From Bacteroidales bacterium (GTDB lineage Bacteria > Bacteroidota > Bacteroidia > Bacteroidales > Paludibacteraceae), in contig SFDZ01000016.1 of NCBI GenBank assembly GCA_004557405.1, positions 1 through 39,672 on the forward strand: a DNA stretch of 39,672 nt, given 5' to 3'. Of this stretch, positions 38,901 to 39,672 are shown piece by piece (the first letter of the stretch is position 1; every line of letters begins with the position of its first letter). The notes beneath the pieces were generated by a model. The model worked only from the letters and a program-made list of their open reading frames with translations, did not search any database and had not been told where the DNA came from. The position numbers and the translations under genes were made by a program.

Positions 38901-39672
38901 GAATCGGGCGACGACAAATACTTATACGCACCATTTACAACAGCGTGTGTCGAATCGACTTTGAGAATATCCAATGTTGTAGCATACGGCTTACACGTTG
39001 CAAATATCGGATAGTTATTGTTAATATTTACCGTATCTTGAATAAATTCCGAACCTAATTTAGCCGGAAAATCGGCCGACACCATCTGTAGATTTGTATA
39101 AGCCGTACTACCCGCCGGCAAATTTGTAGCCGAAGGCTCATAAATATTGTCATAATAATAACAATTTGTGGTGGATGAATATCGGTTTTTGGCTCCATTA
39201 TCGCTGATATAATCGCCGGAAATAGGATATGCTTTAAGAATTGCGCCGGTTTGCCATATATATGTTGGCTGAGGCGTACCATCTTTCAGCGTATCGTTGT
39301 CGTGTCCCAACAAATCGGGCGCCACCTGTGTGGTCGGACAGGTTACCGATAGGCGTCCCGTATTGTAGCAGTTGGTAGCTTTCACACCCCAGCCCATACC
39401 GGCTGCAGTACCTGTTTGACGATTACCTTGATTATCTTTTGAGCTTGCCCATATTGAATAAGCATTGATGTTGCCACGATTGTAACAATTCGTAGTAGTG
39501 CCACCCCAGCCGCATATACCACCTGTATAAACCCAGCAATTAGATCTTTGCGATATATTATCGGCGCGCACTATGGCAGTGATATTACCGGTGTTATAAC
39601 ACCTCTCGAATGTATTTTGGCTTGAGGCCAATGATGTAAAATCGGGATAAAATAAATAACCTGTTAATTGCT
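14681..39672 (-). CDS. Giant T9SS-exported repeat protein, N-terminus beyond the window (at least 8,329 aa)
   Basis: One uninterrupted frame runs from the right edge of the window to a TAA at 14681. It has no true start here: the frame stays open upstream of the first possible TTG at 39631 (QLTGYLFYPDFTS precedes it), so signal peptide and promoter lie outside. Order from the N-terminal side: CYNTGN/GLUG-like repeats; an FN3-like module and two GCDS-type modules; 92 InlB-B-like repeats; about nine Ig/PKD-like modules; a cadherin-like beta-sandwich; two more InlB-B-like repeats; a T9SS sorting domain. Such proteins in Bacteroidota are secreted across the outer membrane and attached to the surface; an adhesin or long fibre is the likely role. 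No catalytic domain is visible. The mass of the visible part is about 0.9 MDa. Confidence 0.95.
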   Translation of the reverse strand, partial: QLTGYLFYPDFTSLASSQNTFERCYNTGNITAIVRADNISQRSNCWVYTGGICGWGGTTTNCYNRGNINAYSIWASSKDNQGNRQTGTAAGMGWGVKATNCYNTGRLSVTCPTTQVAPDLLGHDNDTLKDGTPQPTYIWQTGAILKAYPISGDYISDNGAKNRYSSTTNCYYYDNIYEPSATNLPAGSTAYTNLQMVSADFPAKLGSEFIQDTVNINNNYPIFATCKPYATTLDILKVDSTHAVVNGAYKYLSSPDSVGYEYKLRNEEYFVSVRVPLTGNNPSSLPFELGDLLRGKEYTYRIWLDEAGKRHYGDTLHFTTTCPAHNVTYNDTICVGDAYQLHDFEVYYGSAYAWNEATCRGEYRNAGTFKYVRNLQTVWGCDSIVTLNLTICKDYSVEISESIRDVDAPYIYPMPENYRWGDIPENQRTFHNSGTKTINLRSVAGCDSTVSLVLEIRPTYTVLTQPNNVRYGETNCEGGPFEAGLWATIVATPKSNYHFVQWSNGSTDATTQVRVVGNATYTAIFAPDEYKVTTGVNIDTMGTVSPSGLHIIGYDSAYVVTAKPFEGYDFVGWSDGAAAGTDLVRTYIGAARDTVFNAVFKIHEYNVTTSVPSATMGSVTPGGKKPYKSEFCITATANEGFEFAGWSNGVPRDENPYCYRVAARDTNIQALFTAKQYLVETKAEPDGMGDVTPGGYKDYLSNFNVEAVARPGYKFIDWKDGYGAYPNRTYQVLGKDTVLRARFAPATYNILVESNSSEQGSVSGGGVATYNALFESLTATPKPGYEFDRWQDNNTDNPRSFTYLGTKDSTFTAYFRPISYNIRTEVVSGKGEVNPADANCDYKKSVMFTATPYRGYKLKAWDTGSQGTTRTYTVNEPRDTVVRVTFEPIDVNVYVTSNSSSYGTVEVVGGAAHKYDSLVTIKAVPNPGYRFANWEGSSSDAVYEFRISSIRDTTFKAIFEPGDYHVTIQANNPVMGSLNYATGMYAYGTQLYITAAPNPGYTIEGWEYQPSAGTSTTVAYNVQALDHDTVFQVNFKPIQYMVTTYVADGDGSVSPSASPVDYQGTLTVTATPGPGKSFKFWKIGDQVVSPDAVYTYTHTTVGNVRLDAYFADQVYRVRTATNGSSLGEVTGAGQYEYNDVAEITAVAKPGYRFDHWEDSYPDNPYMYKVTADTTLRAVFVAADFPVTVRSANDMQGSVNPTVTNEDHTFKTSMSIQAVPETGYVFSHWTGKSGAIIPGLPSSFTYIIEAVDTTFTAHFVPNKFYLNVLSSNPDWGTASPASGDQTFGTTITLSATPKLGYKFTDWSDGNTNSSRSYTIGASNATITANFAKADFPLTVNNDGHGTTTPAGRNEYEYQSTVNITATPSTGYEFSHWQNGDINPSVSYYVVADDSIYTAYFKPLYFTISTSVDGGSSKGSVTKFVDKQAFGTDITITATPAEGYEFDYWEGTAESNESFSYTVEAHDAAFKAHFKPLQFHVTTKARYDLGTVTPASQSWDFGTSLSIGATANPGFKFAGWSDGYGMTNPRSYTVIARPDTTFEALFDTLSYKINISADNPNLGSVSGGGTYKYTTTHKLTATPKTGYHFVRWSDNNSTDNPRDFEINVPRDTTFQAIFDTTYYQVRTDVKDNIGGTVTPGGSKPYNTLFNIHAYPAAGYDFYGWSNGYGVNPLPYTVAAKLDTLFVAEFKPLNYNVITQLATGCDASWGTTSPSIKSVAYTSSCQVTATANPGYHFVEWTDTHNDLSPRIVDLIHPNDTILYARFAPNVYEIDVESANEAQGTATVSCDGGVTQSALCNVEYKGSFTLTATPKDGYEFDRWQDNTGGATRTVTTFKGLKDSTFRAYFRPRTFNITGVVKSGKGTIDPTSTTCEYKKTVTFVATPDAGYQIKTWPDGSNGFRYSYRTEEVCDTTIRVEFEPAIYIIGVTSAGNGSATIDCAGVPSDNCMVAYESTFSITATPDAGYAFERWSDGSTQATRNGIKYLGTEDSTITAYFKPLSYKVKVVVNNGTYGEVSPVECDVTYQTSSKFTATPYTGYTFTQWRETGSANTEWNFLMNKIPSNGTDTTIHADFAPRTFTFTVSSAGNGTTTGSGTVTYNELYSYSAIPEHGYEFAGWSDGNMNAVRTDLTWLGLKDSTITANFRPKKCNVVIAVNDPTWGNITPAVGLHQYDFGESVVIQASPNTGYEIAGWEKQPGTSTYFVYKVSNVDVDTLFKVNFKPKEYLITTQANGGLGTVTPSGTIAAPYDSVMTITATPITGYQWSYWMVSGSADKIYDYPLTHQVKGTATITAYFDQQKYTITAQPNNPTMGSVNGGGEYYYNATASLEAVANPGYKFVGWDDSDPSKEVRTYTVTGSAIITAIFAEADYPLTVRSANTSQGTVTPNVVDSMCKFNSAVPLKATPLEGYDFSHWQDGDLSATRTYKVAAKDSTFIAYFKPHRYGVQTLTNGDYMGEVTPPTGTYPFDSTLLIVAKAKDGYAFDKWSDGAEGISRNYTVKALDHDTVFKALFKKAFYWLKVENDGHGTTTPATNTQVEYQSNVKIYATPAVGYTFDHWQDGNTNDTVIYTVAYKDSTYKAYFRPLLYKISTTVDGGSAKGEVTQFAANQPFGSNVTITATPKTGYEFDHWNDDLSLTKSTIYYTVEAKPDTLFTAHFRPLKYKVTTCVSAGEGSVSLPTGSYDFNSEQTIKASPAPGYTFDRWDDGYATDTRTYYVEARNDATFCVKFRKLSFTVDVQSESTSKGKATGGATAEFDTPLTLSTVPIAGYKFTCWTVGTDTIGTTDPFIYNVPAQNVTVVAHFTEDEFIVTTDVNVPGRGTVTAGGPMKFGSDTVLTATPAEGYRFVNWSNGSDKNPLTYKVPAQNTTITANFEPEEYHVKAEANDAAMGYFTPSNDETVPFKGQVSITANPNYGYSFVHWNQTLSSNPTWTYTVNNAHDTTLYATFAPNEHNVSVEVETNSVGMGTVSGGGLCYFNDSATVYAKPKPGYEFVRWAGSSDQADYKFKLKYDKDTVFTAIFRAIKCGVVTESDNNTYGKVTPASGSYNYDTTLVITASEEPGYKFSKWTYQPTVTSLSITYKVQNLNGDTTFRAEFVPRQYPVNAVADGAKGVVTIEDGAGLKDYNSQVTINVMPIPGYDFKEWRKGDQVVSTSATYYYTVEIGGANLVAYFTESEFTVTASADPAQGSVSGGGKYLYGATATLTATPAYGYKFKEWHDGVAGTVVAEPASRSFSVKQDTLIKAIFEERDFSLTVRSANPLHGNVVPDENGVGHKYKSWVDIKAVPNPGYAFDYWVDENGNKIATQDFSCQILGDTTFVVYFKPAPIPVHMEVNDPAMGSITPGTGYYPFDSVMTITAVPKPGYKLCQWHNGSQSESLTYQVIAHDSLFEATFCKASYWVKTEAYEGKGTVMPNSTQYEYQTDVKIYATPKDGYHLARWNTGSTADTIYYQVAAKDSNFIAYFEPNLYTVETSVYESHGTVTQFADKQPFGSVANIVANPNDGYTFDHWEDKYGNTVWTTATLNYMVDARDTAFVAHFKPLRYHVTIATDWSRGSVTPPSDYYPCDSTLNIKATANTGYQFDGWSDGFPLSERSYRVEVKPDTVFTAKFKPLQFTVSVTTNSSIMGMANGGGTYDYNSSITLIATEKPGYKFVKWDNGSTEKNYQYTVPAANVILTAIFEPAEYNVITGVNVDGRGTVTPGGLKTFDTSFEITATPAEGYEFKGWSNGVGVDQNPYTYRVKAVNDTVIKAIFEPKNFNVNGVAEDPSMGSVTPSKQPCAYKGTCILTAVPNPGYKFKAWKDNGVSVAEREFTLEVADDTTLTAIFEPAEYTVNAGVQEGSGTVTGSGLYTYQTMAHLQATPGKGYQFSKWSNGYGDAQYDFVVTKDTTINAIFVPKNYTIYTAVNDGAMGRVEPEVSQCQYQGSVTVTAIPNDGYDFERWNDGTATSTAKQRTYYAYDDRDTTLRAVFKPNNYTVMVQTDATRGTVSVDGGGTHAFNSDVTIHAVPKTGYHFAGWEGSSTDPDYTFTLKYPDDTIFTAIFEPNDYTVSIEVNDPSMGSITPASGTYKYGDRITMEVKPNEGYYLSGWEGLAHNSNTLGYTVVGDTAFKALLAPRQYYVGTSVDDPSHGDITPGGYKDYKSMFIITATPKDGYVFDHWSDGNDINPKHYEVGIGGANFVAYFKLGQFQVITQVNDESMGGITPASGYYTYGENLTIVATPKEGYRFAGWEDGNPSGSTRVYRVDKNGVVIKAIFERDKFRVHAVSDNYTMGNATPYDSLCEFNSLVELKAIAEPGYKFVRWNDDNTSPTRTYTVLAEEAFFTAYFEEDEFLVTTDVNDPNLGSVTPATQKHKFGEELFIKATPEKGYKLVQWQGGGTDNPRRYVVKALPDTLFKAEFGPAEYKVTVKSDNYGMGSVEPASPAQYFYLSTVTMQAKPERGYKFDGWSDSNTEPIRNYTVEAVQDTTFTAYFSKASYRVVTDVNDWDMGEITPMTDMHEYGSKISIKATANPGYKFARWSDGKTTNPRTYIVDAVDDTTFTAIFEKDRFTVKGESNDLNMGNVVATPDSYDYKYEYMSTVTLTPHAEDGYTFDHWENGRRDPAFEYHVQAADTSFKAYFVPRTDIRVTITVNDQAKGSVMPGTGMQTFGTEVTYTPTAKDGYRFDHWEDKYGNTLSTTEEWKYTVKANDTTFVAVFVPKKYTVKTLSDHPSWGTATPVSENYDYLSDATLTAHPEPGYDFAGWNDGNKDNPRTYNVKGEVTFTASFKPHEYKVITGTNDPLMGTMTPPTGTYRFDSLLTLTAKANPGYRFKEWSDHGSALNPRDYRVEAVNDTVIKAVFEPDEFPVRVQSEDLNKGKVTPNGQAKYPYLSSVNMTATPEPGYYFAGWSDGETNPTRTYTVEAVQDTIFTAYFKADKYLVRTKANDNKMGSVTPATGYYEFGQPLLLTPEAKLGYEFVKWSDGLTDNPRSYIVEAVTPDTTFTAIFKASQFPLRPRVNNPDWGTISPQSDTLCTFGDNVKLIATPKEGYEFVAWHDGVNTKERTYTVQAKDTTFTATFAPIAYNVFTSAANSQHGSVEPSSGKVAFGTQMTIKAVPAVGYDFDHWEDKYGDTLIGGKELPYTVVAHDTAFVAHFKPQQFLVTIEAESGKGSVSKGTAMYNYGEIIEVHVKANPGYTFAGWDDGNGTNPRVISVPANHDSHYLAKFTPNQRTITASANDNNMGKVSPTSTSAAFGSTTEITATAYDGYELKNWSNGALGNPLQFLLDKDRDTAVIAIFGPKKYTVTVEPNKPDRGVTTGTGLVEFMSPVEISATASRGYYFKQWNDGNNVNPRTYTLNVPNNVTFTAIFEPKTYPVRTDVDDPSHGYCTGAGEWAYDSTVYVEAFERTGYEFVYWQDGIPDNPRAYKVTDTDITFTAYYKPREYYVSIEPNDPARGSVQPSSNNYTFKDLIHLEATENYGYHFVRWSNGNSNKEMDYEVKAVDDTVFTAIFEPNRHKIEIHYNSDQGTVYYRNTATGELVSPATGYYNFGETHEFVAVPKDGYAVEKWSNKSNNDAAMQYFMTVDNDTDFTVTFVPKRYPVHIRVNDETMGSVTPAIGDYEYPFDSTISITATALPGYEHYGWEGLTTISNTLSYKVTNTDTTFKALFRKQTYLITVNPDDPLHGQAFTTGRYEFESTPSFTVTENDGYEFKYWQDELGGTTKQYPLTFSVTENKTYTAVFAAKKVDVHGVATAGLGSFDPTGEKDFGTTFTLEALPAYGYDFDRWSTGSTNPKRDITLSSPWRSDTTFYASFKRHKYTISAKADPEGTGTFIGVGQYEYETDTAVTAKPATGYQFAGWTDGTTNPRYPIHIVADKELIAQFKKISYTITAVAYNEDTIKDPNVGYFDGPNTYLFGEEVPVEAIPHTGYEFVRWLDADNWRPTRTVKVTGNVELRALFRRKTMRVKLTCDGTMGKVSGAGDYKYQDLVTVQADTLYGYDFDRWKEDDAINEGPKFSFYIEHDTSFTALFKPHEFEVQTKADEPHMGDVTGVGKYPYKTQQKVVAEARYGYVFDHWSDNAPFGKERKFIVEHDTTFTAVFKKAQFNVSLNADGIMGRTSGTGKYDYLTPVEVVAYENYGYDFVEWQDKHGNSVSTDRVFIFNIQGDTLLNAVFKIHQFEIRLETEDGGTRGTVFGAGYYDYGSTRTIKAEPNYGYEFDHWNDYSGGKERQIILTSDTVFTATFKKKKMSVTLKSDATMAKSVTGAGQYEYLDNVNIAAEPNYGYKFVGWSDDGVNVVEDSKGHNFELTQDTTLWALFRKDSMNVALSVGGDVTRGNVEGTGRYEFGSRVTIHAVPNYGYEFDRWNDNVGGKDRIITLVRDTTFTAFFKPKDMTVSVYSEDPSRGSVSGTNTYKYGDPVQVTAKPEYGYEFSGWSDGTSDNPYNFTLTRDTVLTAYFTNKNYNVTAEASPSYMGTIDGTNQYPYLGEAVLTAKPHYGYKFVRWQDSYTDNPRRFKVTGDMHFTAIFEKEKYEVKVAADKDFMGSVSGAGKYDFETVQSVEATANYGYEFVQWSDGVGKEQNPRTFALTQDTLFTAQFTYHYWKVVTSAADGMAHMGTVVQDTTHYRHDHEVTITAVPNNGYEFVKWSDETGGAKRSFIITRDTSFQAIFRPSLYNVAVTANEPTWGTVKGNGYYDYLTERTITAEANYGYVFDHWEDGLALTVDSAHFKEKQRRFILEGDTAFKAIFVRDTFEISTAADKDFMGSVSGGGRFAYQTPVSLMATPTYGYEFSKWNDNYPYPSRTISVTRDSLFTAVFKLKPMQITVATDDSNMGTVEGGGWYDYKSECTVEAVPKYGYEFVMWKGDGGNDNPRKFTLDRDTVFTAVFQRRTFTVVSEPNDFAWGKVTGARSYQYGEEVTLQATPEYGYDFVKWSDDVTGDTRKFYITRDTTLNAIFAPHKFTVDATPNNALWGKVLGGGQYEYNTSAHLEAQPNPHYHLVGWSNGHTLHTLDTVVERNISLEARFAIDTFNIEVTTSNPAVSEPVKGAGSYPYGTVIEIEARSTDDSYRFVQWEDGNKENPRRVAVTEHHNYEAEYARFYRVSVQPFNKDHGYTIGSGWFAENHYDSIEAKPAAGYCFYRWLDGNTTSGCNQIDPTDWQQNPRKFVVTTDTAFVAEFVPLPKVQIRSSAMSICYGDTIRLENALHAANYKYSWQGQNIILDEDSAIVATPTDTTTYVVEVGNEALGCTVIDSIRINVVALPVASITANDTICAGDSILIRGSGGYRYLWNTGQQSAVIKVAPEVDTTFWLLAYNKFGCQGDTVYHHVHVHPLPVIQVSASDSVLCVGDSTTLRVDVLDAADPDGYTYRWMAGSRLITAGKQRELRTCPPVTTTYYCYAVNDTTGCVKVDSVLINVNKLPEVVLRSSFDPTQIFCAGDAAILTVIPTDDNNPTDLDYAWFRDGQPIGSNQQTLIDYPEATTNGRNDTTYTYNVVVKTKRGLCESISQGLEVTVHVGALPKPPIEAFDADGNSLLINDTICHDKLIRLYAKQEDRALFTYRWYSQTGEDITNDDDGIDDEVWIRPANTSTYTLAITNNLTGCVRLIARTIYTMPMPAIVIVPSGNHARSRAEVCVGDSAVVLKVLSTDSIQLDSRYSISWYADDMLLATDTNSIAVTTADAQNKTYRVEVVNKTTEHVKEACPVSAEYVVAVLQAPDPIDLHAYVGTEQLADTVRVCPGASVTLRTMAVDGMRYSWSDNFGNVYGGNEATEITVTPTRTTTYTVSVINAGGCSYTAARTVYVNNKGMAIGGNLTMCPAGSTKVWAVGMAAKYGDKFQWSDLSTKDTLTVTTAGNYHVYVTKSGITTFAQFSVVEASLPEVEFGNVAPVCPNDSLVTIAYTITAGTPTTYSLAFNTAAKNVGFKNQDKQTLLGDKLTFPVPIGTAVEGQYSVQVTMYNALGCASVTYAVPFELKESNLITKLDYATLAVDSAGIASFEWYRNAVPVGANTFFYHEKNGALDGTYKVVLTDRNGQVTASCPTVFHETAPVNPEDTVSDDVVCNNTALAMLYVDGVEVDGFVPNVYRYTVLLPISTALSDVPTADAVTATLGNGYQTYTTEQIDSVTVAVKVGSLCVPIGSGSVYTVRFEIDTLKSYTLTTLANDPEFGDVAGGGIYKQGTAVEVLATAVNGYEFAQWSDGLTANPRTVVVTCDTVLKAIFEPYKFYYTITALPNDTNFGSVAGGGVYLADTEIVLEATPKAGYELAQWSDGVYDNPRTVVVTRDFRYVAQFRLISDALTDVTTGSVVYVQNDRIFVECDNETDIFVYNSIGQLLDYKQHTTHYTVRVPVAGVYLVHIGTEIVKVIVH
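14906..15325 (-). repeat. Two isolated InlB-B-like repeats next to the sorting domain
   Basis: Two ~70-residue copies (beginning YTLTTLANDPEFGDVAGGG and YTITALPNDTNFGSVAGGG) share the AQWSDG...NPRTVVVT core and are much closer to each other than to most of the main array, from which they are separated by ~2.9 kb of Ig-like modules. Confidence 0.88.
15326..18235 (-). other. Ig/PKD-like module region with a cadherin-like beta-sandwich
   Basis: About nine modules of 80-110 residues each open with a C-x-GD-type strand (ICYGDTIRL, ICAGDSILI, LCVGDSTTLRV, FCAGDAAILTV, VCVGDSAVV, VCPGASVTLRT and others) and close with strands such as TTTYVVEV. They are typical stalk modules of Bacteroidota T9SS cargo. 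The segment nearest 15330-15600 (MLYVDGVEVDGFVPNVYRYT) resembles a cadherin-like beta-sandwich domain. Confidence 0.72.
18236..38297 (-). repeat. Array of 92 InlB-B-like (Listeria-Bacteroides family) repeats
   Basis: Counting by eye gives 92 tandem modules with a mean of about 218 nt (73 aa). The shared core is Y.V.t...n...GsvtpgG.y.yg..v.itAtp..GY.F..Wsdg...nprtytv..dt.ftA.Fep. The fold is the small beta-grasp-like InlB B-repeat (Flg_new / divergent InlB-B families), usually a spacer or binding stalk. No two modules are identical at the DNA level, so the array is old and should assemble without collapse. The count may be off by one or two at degenerate modules (1, 70, 75, 91, 92). Confidence 0.92.
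28640..37858 (-). repeat. Three consecutive higher-order blocks within the repeat array
   Basis: Module order recurs. Block I (34811-37858) has 14 modules, block II (31265-34810) has 16 and block III (28640-31264) has 12; a fourth, more degraded copy starts at 28639. Each opens with a TVTPGG/TVTAGG...WSNG module and contains, in order, a TVRSAN-like module, a TTTPA-like module ending in YKAYF/YTAYF, a KGxVTxF...FGxxxxITATP module and a TTK/TTC/TIA module. Diagnostic motifs are spaced ~3.54 kb (I to II) and ~2.64 kb (II to III). Confidence 0.75.
38298..39672 (-). other. Visible N-terminal part of the giant protein: GLUG-like, FN3-like and GCDS modules
   Basis: Near the window edge, CYNTGNI, CYNRGNI and CYNTGRL recur with Gly-rich spacers, as in GLUG-type beta-helical repeats of Bacteroidota adhesins. 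An FN3-like module follows (LRGKEYTYRIWLDEAG), then two modules with GCDSIVTLNLTI and GCDSTVSLVLEI, a motif common before repeat arrays in T9SS cargo. The start of this region lies outside the window. Confidence 0.75.

Noticed and set aside
39629..39631. TTG at 39631 as the start of the giant gene
   Set aside because: The frame stays open for 13 more codons to the window edge, no signal peptide follows the TTG, and GLUG-like repeats are already under way, so the gene is truncated by the window.

Overview
The window is almost entirely bacterial and comes from a Bacteroidota (Bacteroidales-type) genome. The evidence is repeated promoters of the form TTG - about 19-20 nt - TAnnTTTG, short A-rich leaders in place of strong Shine-Dalgarno sites, SPII lipoproteins with Bacteroidota-type leaders, a Na+-NQR operon, and a giant surface protein with a type IX secretion (T9SS) type A-like C-terminal sorting domain. 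The exception is the first ~630 bases. They read as a piece of a eukaryotic (probably fungal) RRM-protein gene interrupted by three 32-38 nt GTAT...TAG introns, so the left end is most simply an assembly chimera or contaminant.

Layout, left to right. (1) 1-~630: eukaryotic RRM gene fragment. (2) ~660-913: bacterial intergenic DNA with nested G/C-rich inverted repeats and a promoter. (3) 914-3876, plus strand: a three-gene cell-envelope operon (beta-barrel outer-membrane protein, alpha/beta-hydrolase lipoprotein, lipoprotein of unknown function) ending at a hairpin shared with the convergent nqr operon. (4) 3944-10013, minus strand: complete nqrABCDEF operon for the Na+-translocating NADH:quinone oxidoreductase, in which NqrC carries an N-terminal rubredoxin-like domain. 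(5) 10237-12072, plus strand: tRNA-dihydrouridine synthase and lgt. (6) 12066-13612: two divergently transcribed genes of unknown function. (7) 13676-13795: remnant of a Fib_succ_major/FISUMP-type gene. (8) 13931-14446, minus strand: HD-domain protein. (9) 14681-39672, minus strand: one open reading frame filling 63% of the window and running off the right edge.

The giant ORF encodes at least 8,329 residues (roughly 0.9 MDa). From its N-terminal side it has GLUG-like CYNTGN repeats, FN3/GCDS-type modules, an array I count at 92 InlB-B-like repeats (~73 aa each), about nine Ig/PKD-like modules, a cadherin-like beta-sandwich module, two more InlB-B-like repeats, and the sorting domain. The array has a second level of order: blocks of 12-16 modules recur in the same module order, so the protein grew by duplicating multi-kilobase blocks as well as single modules.

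The genes mostly serve the cell envelope: Lgt lipidates lipoproteins such as the two in region 3, NQR energises the inner membrane with Na+, and the giant protein is a likely T9SS-exported surface adhesin or stalk. Calls rest on reading motifs by eye; no searches were run.
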